The notes under the pieces: model-generated
What the model was told of the DNA's origin: nothing
Database searches by the model: none
The model's input: only the letters and a program-made list of their open reading frames with translations
In this document: piece after piece, positions 39,287-46,415 of the stretch
How the letters are laid out: each line of letters opens with the position of its first letter
How positions within the stretch are numbered: the stretch's first letter is position 1
Assembly: GCF_030408675.1 (NCBI RefSeq)
Contig: NZ_CP047200.1
Span: 1,798,001 to 1,862,000, forward strand
From: Corynebacterium durum
Lineage (GTDB): Bacteria; Actinomycetota; Actinomycetes; Mycobacteriales; Mycobacteriaceae
Length of the DNA stretch: 64,000 nucleotides
Direction of reading: 5' to 3'
Program-made: the position numbers and the translations under genes

Positions 39287-39904
39287 TTATCCTAGACCCC
39301 CTTTGTAAAGACCCTCAAAGAAAGCAGCCCATTCTTCATCACTCTTTTCAGGAACTTTCGCGAAATACAGGTCTGGATTCAATTTTTTCATGCCCCCAAA
39401 TAAGATAGGAATGCCCTCCATCTCTATAAAGTTTTCCAGACCCTCATAATTGAGCATTGACTCAGAAATTGGAAGTTGGGAACTGTCCGAACTTTTACTC
39501 CATTCCCACTCATCTATAGAAAGCCCTTTTTGCATAAATTCAAGCTTCCCATCAGCCGGATTATAGACCCCGAAATAACAACCTATATAAGCAGCGCCGC
39601 TCCGAAACTTTATATCATTTTCTTTCCTTACATAAAAAACATAGGCAACGCTATCGAGAAAATCCCTAGACACACTAAGCAAATCATAAAGTATGAAGCT
39701 GTCCGCCGAAAGCTCTTCAATCACACACCAACCATTCTGCTCTTGTACTATCCACGAGCGTTGACCATTATTGAACACAACATCCAATGAGTCAGTTTTG
39801 ACCAGGTCAACAACAAGCCCTTCATACATTTTTTCCAACATCTGGGCAGCAGTCCGCTTCGCTCCTTTAAAAACGATAGCCTGGTTACCTACTGTAACAT
39901 TCAT
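39287..39904 (-). CDS. Unknown 205-aa protein beside a toxin-like remnant (immunity candidate)
   Basis: Not recognised. A soluble, acidic-ended protein without signal peptide or membrane segment. Start ATG 39904 is favoured; a GTG at 39922 lies in the same frame but overlaps the end of the decayed fragment upstream. Residues 40-120 look globular (SWIVQEQNGWCVIEEL, YVFYVRKENDIKF); the C-terminus is SDEEWAAFFEGLYKGG. AT-rich codon use differs from the his genes. Its place directly behind a toxin-like C-terminal fragment suggests an immunity protein, which is inference. It is the first island gene next to hisH. Confidence 0.6.
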   Translation of the reverse strand: MNVTVGNQAIVFKGAKRTAAQMLEKMYEGLVVDLVKTDSLDVVFNNGQRSWIVQEQNGWCVIEELSADSFILYDLLSVSRDFLDSVAYVFYVRKENDIKFRSGAAYIGCYFGVYNPADGKLEFMQKGLSIDEWEWSKSSDSSQLPISESMLNYEGLENFIEMEGIPILFGGMKKLNPDLYFAKVPEKSDEEWAAFFEGLYKGGLG

Positions 39905-39909
39905 TTCCA

Positions 39910-40193
39910 CTATCCCATCCACATAATCACAACAACTAAACTTGGATCATTAGACCGTGCACGACTTTCATGATTCAACCCACGGCTAGATGACATTCTA
40001 TCAAACTCAACAGCATAGCGTTGACTATCAAAAAAGTATACTGACTATCTGGACGATTTACATCAACAAGTTTACCATCATTATTGATTTACCATCGATC
40101 AGCACAAATAACTTTAACACCAAGTTTCTCAACATATTCACTATGCGCTTTAAGTGACTTGTGATACATCGATGTTTCATCGATGAGGGTTAT
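39910..40193 (-). pseudogene. Decayed toxin-like C-terminal fragment
   Basis: The reverse strand encodes a continuous protein-like trace broken by an in-frame TAA (40089-40091) and a frameshift at a run of six A (40030-40035). The trace runs MYHKSLKAHSEYVEKLGVKV, then CADRW, NDGKLVDVNRPDSQYTF, and after the shift FDSQRYAVEFDRMSSSRG and NHESRARSNDPSLVVVIM, ending at a TAG 6 bp before the ATG of the next gene. Short, polar and located directly before a candidate immunity gene, it looks like the end of a polymorphic toxin or transfer-associated protein. No nuclease motif is certain. Confidence 0.5.
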
Positions 40194-40707
40194 TCAGCTG
40201 CTAGGGAAAGATCCCAGCCCGCTTTTCGTCGCCGGTAATAGCACCCCCAATAAGACCATATGCACTCTCATCAACGCCCTCAACCACGCACTCGCAACGC
40301 CACCGGTACCGGCAGACCTTCATCCTTCATCCTCGACTCCACGGCGTGATCAACGGGACGTTCGTACCGTGCTGTTTTGGGCTGACAGGCTAGAACTCAG
40401 CATAAGAAAACACAAAGCCACCGGGCACAACGTATGGATTATCACCGATCGAAGCGGCAACATTGTCGTCATCTTTAAGCCGTATATCGGCCGTGTCTAC
40501 GATCTGACGGCTTTACACGAAGCGGGGCGGGTGCTGGATGCCTTGGATCCAAAGCATCTGACTGCCAATAAAGACTCGTGGGGGGCAGGGTGTGGCATGC
40601 CAGGCAAAAATAATCTGGCAAAAAGCAGTTGGAGTACTGGCAGATATGGTGTAACCGTAGGATTAGCCAGGTTCGTTGTGTGGTGGAACAAGCAATCGCG
40701 AGCGTGA
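40183..40707 (+). pseudogene. Fragment of an IS5-like DDE transposase
   Basis: The ORF has 174 codons. Its middle (KATGHNVWIITDRSGNI, then RVYDLTALHEAGRVLDAL) resembles the DDE core of IS5/IS1647-type transposases, where HGMNVQV...PGSVHDLTAAR is usual, and KDSWGAGCGM corresponds to the ADKGYQGAG region. The first catalytic segment and the C-terminal third are missing, and the N-terminal 60 residues look unrelated, so it is a remnant, possibly fused to other debris. A pair of CATCGATG repeats lies at its start (40167-40174, 40178-40185). Confidence 0.5.
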
Positions 40708-40795
40708 AGACATAGCGTATTGTACATACCGATTACAGAATGCCAAAAGAGAAAGTTGCCATTCTTCAATAAACCCTGAAAAACCCTCAGTGATG

Positions 40796-41437
40796 CTAAT
40801 ATTTGACAATATGCTTACCTATAATTTCTCCCCAATCAATAAAAGACTCATCTAAATCACTGCCAGAATAGAAAAGTAAATATTCAGAGCGTTCTGGCGG
40901 AGCCATCTCACCTTCATTATCGTTATCAAAATCCACCAAAGCCCAACCATTAAATAATTCTCTGCGGAAGACTTTGTGCTTTTCCAGTTTTAGATCAGAT
41001 TTAAAAGTCTCTTCATAGAGTTCAATGGCTTTTTTCGGAAGATCAGAGTTTCGCGCAATCATCAGATTTCCAGATGGACGTCCATCTGCGAGAGTGTACA
41101 GGGAATGCAGCTCTTCAGGGGATATAGACGACGATACCTCAAGTATCCCTCCGAAATTAGGTTTTACCGGATCAATAGCCTGAACAAATATGGAGAGTGG
41201 GTCTGTTCCTGGTGTCGGTGTCGTATCCTTCCACCAATGCACCGTGACATGCTCATTATCAAACCATGTATCAACATCCTCTTCAGTGCAACGCTTTGCA
41301 AAAATAAAGAACTGGGTTTCTGGATGATCATTCACATACTGAACAAGACGTTCAAACGGCACAACCTCGGGCTCCCCCATCGCATCCACCTCATAAAAAT
41401 AGTATATGAACCTACCATCAGATTCTTGCAAGACCAT
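40796..41437 (-). CDS. Unknown 213-aa protein, paralogue A of an island family
   Basis: Not recognised. It is clearly paralogous to the 225-aa gene at 42111: PFERLVQYVNDHPETQFFIF and CTEEDVDTWF followed by VHWWKD match PFDRIVKYLKNNPGTRCFI, CTKEDIDMWL and VYWWEN. Both end with FIDWG followed by a short tail. Soluble, acidic, no signal peptide. The gene is preceded by a coupled 27-codon ORF and a 106-aa gene. The acidic, compact look and duplication fit an immunity family, but this is inference only. Confidence 0.65.
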   Translation of the reverse strand: MVLQESDGRFIYYFYEVDAMGEPEVVPFERLVQYVNDHPETQFFIFAKRCTEEDVDTWFDNEHVTVHWWKDTTPTPGTDPLSIFVQAIDPVKPNFGGILEVSSSISPEELHSLYTLADGRPSGNLMIARNSDLPKKAIELYEETFKSDLKLEKHKVFRRELFNGWALVDFDNDNEGEMAPPERSEYLLFYSGSDLDESFIDWGEIIGKHIVKY

Positions 41438-41450
41438 CGAATACCCTCTC

Positions 41451-41534
41451 TTATTTCAAGCCTCGAGTGATAAATTTAACTGCTTTCTGAATAAGGTTTT
41501 TATCACCAGCGACCATTTTTATCTCGTCAGTCAC
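41451..41534 (-). CDS. Coupled 27-codon ORF, remnant of a 53-aa gene family
   Basis: GTG 41534 overlaps the stop of the 106-aa gene (GTGA). The product MTDEIKMVAGDKNLIQKAVK... aligns with the C-terminal half of the 53-aa protein at 42807 (EEVVKFLKESKDIKKKL...). It may be a truncated duplicate or a short functional peptide. It ends 13 bp before the next gene. Confidence 0.35.
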   Translation of the reverse strand: MTDEIKMVAGDKNLIQKAVKFITRGLK

Positions 41535-41851
41535 TCATTCATGACACGATCACATAGCTGGTAAGCATGCACCATTCCGTCCTCCACAATATCTTTTACT
41601 GCATCAGACACGTTTGAAGGGCAAGCATCAATATTGTTCACTTTCGCATAATCTAACAACTTCTGCCCAGCATGAAGATACAAGCGCCCACGCCAATCGA
41701 GCCCCTTTAACTCTATCGAGTCACCCAAAGTAACGATATCCAGGCCAGGGTAATCCGCTGGATTCAAGGTTATGTGCAGCGCCTGAAGCGAAGTACAGAT
41801 TGTCATATCCATCATACCCACAACGTTAAAAATATCCCGTAGGCTTTTCAT
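41531..41851 (-). CDS. Unknown 106-aa protein of the duplicated island unit
   Basis: Not recognised. Soluble protein (MKSLRDIFNVVGMMDMTICT; YLHAGQKLLDYAKVNNIDA). A decayed homologue lies at 43016-43276, where the same pattern RVFNVASMVDMNG and LDYVNARNID can be read across a frameshift. It stands in front of paralogue A, so the two form one half of a tandem duplicated unit. AT-rich. No domain or motif recognised. Confidence 0.6.
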   Translation of the reverse strand: MKSLRDIFNVVGMMDMTICTSLQALHITLNPADYPGLDIVTLGDSIELKGLDWRGRLYLHAGQKLLDYAKVNNIDACPSNVSDAVKDIVEDGMVHAYQLCDRVMNE

Positions 41852-42110
41852 CAGAGTTCCTAATGGAATGCGCCTCGCCGATCATTTCTGAAATAAGAAT
41901 GGAGTAACTAGGGTACACGTTGATTGCATATGGTTCTATCAAGGAGGCGTGTACAGAAGACGCTGCAATTACTGTTCAAAATAATCTGTAACCTAACGAC
42001 ATTGAAGATAGACAAACCTCCCAACAGCAAAACATGGAAAGCAGATCACAGCAACCCCTGGCAGGCCTGTGGAAGGAGCTCAGGTATCAGGGTGACGGCA
42101 GGCATCACGA
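41852..42110. other. Gap between duplicated units with a small C-terminal-looking trace
   Basis: 259 bp. The reverse strand has a 49-codon open stretch without a good start (SLIEPYAINVYPSYSILIS) ending just inside the start of the 106-aa gene. It may be debris from an older gene. No other signal. Confidence 0.3.
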
Positions 42111-42788
42111 TTAAAATGCCGTACGACTTGAACTCAGCAGGACTCCCCAGTCAATAAAATAACCATCCACATTACTATACGTTGGTATTAGAACAGTTTC
42201 CCATCTCTCGTCAGCATTCAAGCCACTTTCAAGACTTACTGCGTATGTAAATTTTGCCCAACCACTAAATACATCTTCCAGATATTTAGAAATAGCTTCC
42301 GATCGCCTATCAATATCATGCGCATTACCATCAACCGCGGCTTTAAAATTTTCAATAAATCCTGGATTGGGGTCTTGATCGCATGTCACCAGCAGCTCAC
42401 CCGTGGGGTGACTGCTTGTTGGGTAGTATAATGAGCATAACTTTTCAGCATCGACAGGAGGAAAAACTTCTAGCAGTGCAGCAAAGTTAAGTCTCTTTGG
42501 AGAAGCAGCGAGAGACAACAATTCAATTACATCATAAGAATCTAGAGTCTCAGGGTCTATATCTTCAATGGCAGGTAATTTGGCTAGATTTTCCCACCAG
42601 TATACGTTTACTTTATCGTCATTCAACCACATGTCGATGTCTTCTTTCGTGCAGTGGTTTGCGGCGATAAAACATCTAGTTCCAGGATTATTTTTCAAAT
42701 ATTTTACGATTCGATCAAACGGAATCAGACTTTGTTCAAAAGGTACACGCACCTCGTAGCCATAATATTCTATTTTTTTCACACCCAC
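42111..42788 (-). CDS. Unknown 225-aa protein, paralogue B of an island family
   Basis: Not recognised. Paralogue of the 213-aa gene at 40796, sharing PFDRIVKYLKN, FIAANHCTKEDIDMWL, VYWWEN, the EKLCSLYYPTSSHPTGELLV region, FSGWAKF and the end YFIDWGVLL. Soluble. It follows a 53-aa gene by 18 bp. Codon use is AT-rich. Tandem duplication with divergence is the pattern of immunity genes, but no toxin remains here. Confidence 0.65.
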   Translation of the reverse strand: MGVKKIEYYGYEVRVPFEQSLIPFDRIVKYLKNNPGTRCFIAANHCTKEDIDMWLNDDKVNVYWWENLAKLPAIEDIDPETLDSYDVIELLSLAASPKRLNFAALLEVFPPVDAEKLCSLYYPTSSHPTGELLVTCDQDPNPGFIENFKAAVDGNAHDIDRRSEAISKYLEDVFSGWAKFTYAVSLESGLNADERWETVLIPTYSNVDGYFIDWGVLLSSSRTAF

Positions 42789-42806
42789 ACCTCTCTAATT
42801 GAAATT

Positions 42807-42968
42807 TTATCGTATTGTCAACTTTATAACTTCAAATAATTTCTTCTTTATATCTTTGCTTTCTTTCAAGAATTTTACTACTTCTTCCGATATGTATAAT
42901 TTATTATCAAAATAGACCACTGTTAAATAAGGAAAGTTCGCACGTTTTAAAAACTTTATAGATGCCAT
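42807..42968 (-). CDS. Unknown small protein, 53 aa
   Basis: Lysine-rich, AT-rich small protein (MASIKFLKRANFPYLTV; ISEEVVKFLKESKDIKKKLF). A strong Shine-Dalgarno GGAGG lies 7 bp before the ATG at 42968. It precedes paralogue B by 18 bp and its C-terminal half resembles the 27-codon ORF before paralogue A, so both halves of the duplication carry it. Function unknown. Confidence 0.6.
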   Translation of the reverse strand: MASIKFLKRANFPYLTVVYFDNKLYISEEVVKFLKESKDIKKKLFEVIKLTIR

Positions 42969-43015
42969 TTACCGCCTCCTTCACCTTGCTCAATTGCCGT
43001 CCGTTTGGGCATCCT

Positions 43016-43276
43016 TCAATTTAGGTGCAGGTAGGTGTATATCGCTTCTACATCAATGTTGCGTGCGTTCACATAGTCCAGCAGCCTCTGTTCAGAATGA
43101 AACGGCAAACACTCATGCGGAGCAAGATTTTAACCATGTGAAGGTCACCTAAGCTATCAGTATTCAGTCCAGAATAACGCGACGGATCCAGGTTATGCAT
43201 AGCCCCTGATGCAAAATAGATATTGCCATTCATGTCCACCATACTCGCAACATTGAAAACACGTCATAATGAACTC
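43016..43276 (-). pseudogene. Decayed copy of the 106-aa island gene
   Basis: Reverse strand, aligned to the gene at 41531-41851: the start codon is lost, the fifth codon is TGA, and a frameshift occurs near 43120. Before the shift RVFNVASMVDMNG and SGLNTDSLGDLHM match DIFNVVGMMDM and PGLDIVTLGDSIE; after it LPFHSEQRLLDYVNARNIDV matches YLHAGQKLLDYAKVNNIDA. This establishes a third (dead) gene of the family and the order small gene - 53 aa - 225 aa. Confidence 0.7.
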
Positions 43277-43361
43277 TCTTTCACCTATAAGAATATCGTC
43301 ACTATGACAAATCATCGCGAGGGTTGCGCGCGCCCCCCTCTAACGCCCAGTCATACCTCGA

Positions 43362-44291
43362 GTGCATCAGGACCAAACGACCAGATCGAGTTGCCGACAT
43401 ACCTACACAGGGTCGCCAGATTCAGCACCGTCTCTCGCGGATCCTGTGAGCCGTACGCCCAGAGCCAGGTGGCATATAAAACCCGAGCCAGTTAAATACA
43501 CACCCAGTTCCAGGTTCTGCACGCTTCCAGGGCACGAGTCAACGGAAACCAGCGACCCTGATGAAGCCAAGCTTTTCAACATCATCATCAACGACACAAG
43601 CGACGAGGTAAAGGTGTGTCGCAACACAGCAACAGCACTGATCACGGTACTTACCCGCCCGTTACGTCTCATCGCTGAGCTTCCCGACCGCAGGACACTT
43701 CCCCTCTTGCCACAGCGAAGCAGTAAACAAAGCCAATTTACCAGCGCACGACTGCTCGAAGCCGTTGAACCGCTGGCTAATGCCCTCAACCCGATCAGGA
43801 ACAACCTAGATAGCGATACCACAGTCACCACCATCGCACCCGAAGGCTACGACACTGACATATACGTGCGTACTCTGCGCTGGCTCCTCAACGACGACGA
43901 GCATCTACTAGCTATCGCATTCCCATACCAGATGGACTCAAACAACCCTCTGACCATGGTTTCTGCTGCTTTCGATCTAAGAATGGACACATCATGGAAC
44001 TTACTGAGACTGGAAAAGAAAATCGGTACCGTCTCTAAAACAGCAAGTGCATCGTTCATCGCGGTTGCCGACGCCCGCATCATCACCACCAATCCGCACG
44101 ACTTCCGCAATCACGACACAACCAAAGGCGAAATCCCCCGTTCAGAAGTTCGTCACATTCAGTTTACTCCAACCGACAACGATAACTCGCGAACAAAAAT
44201 CGACGTAACAACGGAGAAAATCGACCTTCACTGGACTTTTCCCGCAGCCGCCAACAATGACGACAATCAATGCCCTAGCCAAAATTCTTGA
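43362..44291 (+). CDS. Unknown 309-codon ORF
   Basis: Not recognised. The only open start is GTG 43362; the first about 65 codons look unlike protein and the real gene may begin later or have lost its 5' end. The rest looks like a soluble mixed alpha/beta protein (KLFNIIINDTSDEVKV, DTDIYVRTLRWLLNDDEHLL, ARIITTNPHDFRNHD). No motif recognised. It is the only forward-strand gene of the island's left half. Base composition is between island and core. Confidence 0.45.
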   Translation: MHQDQTTRSSCRHTYTGSPDSAPSLADPVSRTPRARWHIKPEPVKYTPSSRFCTLPGHESTETSDPDEAKLFNIIINDTSDEVKVCRNTATALITVLTRPLRLIAELPDRRTLPLLPQRSSKQSQFTSARLLEAVEPLANALNPIRNNLDSDTTVTTIAPEGYDTDIYVRTLRWLLNDDEHLLAIAFPYQMDSNNPLTMVSAAFDLRMDTSWNLLRLEKKIGTVSKTASASFIAVADARIITTNPHDFRNHDTTKGEIPRSEVRHIQFTPTDNDNSRTKIDVTTEKIDLHWTFPAAANNDDNQCPSQNS

Positions 44292-44665
44292 AAAAACCCC
44301 AGAAGTTGACGCACATCAACATCCCGAAATGGAAAAATGACAGCAAACAACAGCAACGCGCCATTCCACCCGCAACGAAAGAGGGCGTTGCTCCCCATTT
44401 ACACCGTTTAATCATGTTACGGTGATAGTAACCATGATGAGACGTCCCCTATCTTCCCTGTTCAAGCCCACTTTTGAACGGAGTTAACGTGTGGGGGTAC
44501 AAAACCGGCTTGAGAAAACTCGATACCGGCGTTTGGTGTGTAGTGGGTTGACCTGGTGTTTTTATCGTGATTTAAGGAAGCAAATGTGGGAATGTGATCT
44601 ATTCGACGGGGGGTGTGTAAACCGTTTCCTCCGCCGCTGGTCAGAGGGGGTGTTTTTCTGGTAGG
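44292..44665. other. Region before the CRISPR array (possible leader)
   Basis: 374 bp without a convincing gene. An inverted repeat GTTAC-N7-GTAAC lies at 44416-44432. An 80-codon reverse frame (44462-44704) runs into the first CRISPR repeat and is not considered coding. If the array is read on the plus strand, this is where its leader and promoter should be. Confidence 0.5.
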
Positions 44666-44848
44666 GTCAGATACCAAGTACCGCGATATAGCGGATGGAA
44701 ACATGTGCTCATGTTTGGGTTGTCGTCATCATGATCGTCAGATACCAAGTACCGCGATATAGCGGATGGAAACAGCACACAAAAGCCGGAGTTCAAACAC
44801 TAGATTCACCAGTCAGATACCAAGTACCGCGATATAGCGGCTACAAAT
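44666..44848 (+). CRISPR. Orphan mini CRISPR array, 3 repeats, 2 spacers
   Basis: Repeats are 37 bp: 44666-44702, 44737-44773 and a terminal one at 44812-44848. The first two are identical; the third matches over its first 29 bp and then degenerates, typical of the leader-distal repeat. Spacers are 34 bp (44703-44736) and 38 bp (44774-44811) and are unrelated. The repeat starts GTCAGATACC, has a CCGC-GATATA-GCGG hairpin and ends ATGGAAAC, which resembles the 8-nt crRNA tag of type III systems (the M. tuberculosis repeat ends ACGGAAAC, from memory). No cas gene is in the window. Confidence 0.85.
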
Positions 44849-44917
44849 CAATTGCCGAGAGAGAAACTCCTTCATGTAAGGCAATTTTCTCGCACGATGA
44901 CTGATTAAATAAAAAGA

Positions 44918-44939
44918 GGGTCCGCGTAATCGTGGACCC
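44918..44939 (-). terminator. Intrinsic terminator of the small secreted peptide gene
   Basis: GGGTCCGCG (44918-44926), loop TAAT, CGTGGACCC (44931-44939). On the reverse strand it is followed by CTCTTTTTATTTAA. It sits 21 bp after the stop of the 80-aa gene. Confidence 0.85.
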
Positions 44940-44960
44940 CACTTTTCTGGTTAAATTTCG

Positions 44961-45203
44961 TTAGATAAATTCACACGAAGCGTCATTACCCGCAATGCAC
45001 GATGACACCGATGGGCCAAACAGCCTAAAAAGGAATAACGTAGCGATGGAATTCTTGATGCCATCCACAATGCCTTCGCTGGATCTTGTCACTTGATTGT
45101 TTGTTTGCGGCTTTTGGTCAGCCGCGTGAACTGCGGGAACAGCGAGACCACTCGCAAGCATGCTGGTCGCCACAACCACTGCAAGACGGCGTTGAAGCTT
45201 CAT
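44961..45203 (-). CDS. Small secreted peptide, 80 aa (bacteriocin-like?)
   Basis: Sec signal peptide of about 27 residues (basic start, hydrophobic run, VPAVHA-AD). The mature part would be about 53 residues: a polar Gln/Asn/Ser stretch, then a hydrophobic helix-like segment (IATLFLFRLFG) and a C-terminus with two cysteines (SSCIAGNDASCEF). GAGGA lies upstream of the ATG and a strong terminator follows. Size, secretion and hydrophobic cysteine-containing end are compatible with an unmodified bacteriocin, but no export or immunity gene is proven. It lies just after the CRISPR array. Confidence 0.65.
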   Translation of the reverse strand: MKLQRRLAVVVATSMLASGLAVPAVHAADQKPQTNNQVTRSSEGIVDGIKNSIATLFLFRLFGPSVSSCIAGNDASCEFI

Positions 45204-45676
45204 AATTCCTCCTCTGGTCGGCTTCTAACCTTCTGATAGAAGTCAACTTATCACTAGATTGATGACGTGTCATTAATTAAATTCAAAATCGTCTGGCCAG
45301 TTAAAACAACGAATCACCAGAGAAATAACATACAAGATTGCATTCGGCCTCTATCCAGAAATGTTATCCCCTCAAACGACCACTGTCACACAAAAGCATT
45401 ACAACATTCATCAGTTTGATGTAGAAAAGCCCTCACTGCGGACACCAAGCAACAGCTTGTTGAAGTCGGCGAAATCCACAAAGAAGGTTTTCAATCCCAC
45501 ACACCTCCCCACTTTCCAGCGCTGATACTGGTACGGACGATGCAACACCAATGACGGCACCCCACCTTAAGGCCGCAATCCGTATCGTTCCTGCAGCCTA
45601 TAGGTGTTAAAATTAAAGTAACACCATACAGCAACCGGACTTGCAGCAGGAAGGCAGGAAAAAGGAGGGTTGCCAC
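45204..45676. other. Intergenic region with no supported gene
   Basis: 473 bp. Promoter of the secreted peptide lies at its left side. A stretch at 45420-45530 has two overlapping open frames in forward direction without starts, perhaps debris of an inactivated gene. Nothing else recognised. Confidence 0.5.
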
Positions 45677-45946
45677 ATGTCTGACATGGTTAAATGGCGG
45701 GACCGTTGGAAAACAATCACCGCCTGGGTTCTCATAGTCGTGGTGTGGGTGTGTACGCCATTCATAGGCGATAGGATCCCCACATGGGTTGCATGGGCAT
45801 ATTGCTTGTTCTCCCCCGCAGCGGTGATATTCGGACTTTATGTCGCGTGGACGAAGCGCAGCGTCTTCCTAGGGATTGCCTCTATCCTCACCATTTTCTC
45901 CTGGTTGATTATCCTGGTGGTTGGTTTAGCGCTGTTTGGTATTTAG
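45677..45946 (+). CDS. Small membrane protein, 89 aa
   Basis: Three hydrophobic segments: about residues 14-30 (TAWVLIVVVWVCTPFI), 36-55 and 62-88, with a basic N-terminus. ATG 45677 is chosen because AAAGGAGG lies 10 bp upstream; the frame opens at 45641. The function is unknown; small three-helix proteins of this sort occur as immunity proteins for bacteriocins, and a secreted peptide gene is nearby on the other strand, but that link is speculation. The stop overlaps the end of the convergent HxlR gene. Confidence 0.7.
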   Translation: MSDMVKWRDRWKTITAWVLIVVVWVCTPFIGDRIPTWVAWAYCLFSPAAVIFGLYVAWTKRSVFLGIASILTIFSWLIILVVGLALFGI

Positions 45947-46317
45947 ACTGTACCCGCAGCCTGCTCATCGTAGTGGGCGCGGGCTGCAAGTATGTCATCA
46001 AAGTGTGTTTCGGTCCATCGAATGAGCACAGTGAGAGGTTTCAGAAGCGTACGCCCAAGCGGGGTGAGTTCGTAGTCCACACGTCGGGGCATGGTGCTCA
46101 TCTCATGGCGGGCAACAATGCCGTCGCGTTCCAAGTGTCGGAGTGTATCGCTGAGTGTTTTCCTGCTGATCCCGCCAACAGCAGCCTGAAGGTCGCTGAA
46201 CCGCTGGCGCTTCTCCCCTAGCGCAAGCAGAGTCAACGCGGTCCACGTACTGGTGATTTTGGTGAGTGCCGTGCGTGATGGGCAGGTTTGTTTGAGTACG
46301 TCCCAGTTGCGTGCCAC
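45943..46317 (-). CDS. HxlR-family transcriptional regulator
   Basis: Winged-helix DNA-binding protein of 124 aa. HxlR features are the N-terminal CPSRTALTKITSTWTALTLLAL (in place of the usual C-P-x-x-x-x-L-x-x-I-x-x-K-W), FSDLQAAVGGISRKTLSDTLRHLERDGIVAR and RVDYELTPLGRTLL. The cysteine near residue 12 is the redox-sensing position in several HxlR proteins. The GTG at 46317 with GGAGG upstream is preferred; the open frame extends to 46350 through a 15-bp tandem duplication. It is divergent from the SnoaL gene, with a palindrome between them. Confidence 0.85.
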   Translation of the reverse strand: MARNWDVLKQTCPSRTALTKITSTWTALTLLALGEKRQRFSDLQAAVGGISRKTLSDTLRHLERDGIVARHEMSTMPRRVDYELTPLGRTLLKPLTVLIRWTETHFDDILAARAHYDEQAAGTV

Positions 46318-46326
46318 TGCTTCCTC

Positions 46327-46356
46327 CAAGCACAATTCGGTCAAGCACAATTCGGT
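46327..46356. repeat. 15-bp tandem duplication in the HxlR upstream region
   Basis: CAAGCACAATTCGGT occurs at 46327-46341 and again at 46342-46356 without a gap. It is located just before the HxlR start, in the promoter region. Confidence 0.9.
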
Positions 46357-46380
46357 GATTTCAGTTACCTTTTCCCAGTT

Positions 46381-46396
46381 GTTACGTTGACGTAAC
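46381..46396. promoter_or_regulatory. Palindrome between HxlR and SnoaL genes, probable HxlR operator
   Basis: GTTACGTTGACGTAAC: the 7-bp arms are perfectly complementary around a TG centre. The site lies between the divergent genes, 20 bp before the SnoaL start. It fits autorepression and control of the SnoaL gene by the HxlR protein, by position. Confidence 0.65.
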
Positions 46397-46415
46397 CGCA
46401 GGTGGGGTTGTGAAG

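Noticed and set aside
44462..44704. 80-codon reverse ORF overlapping the first CRISPR repeat
   Set aside because: It reads through the repeat and has no ribosome site or protein-like pattern.
45420..45530. Forward open stretch that looks partly protein-like
   Set aside because: No start codon, no ribosome site and two competing frames; described only as possible debris.
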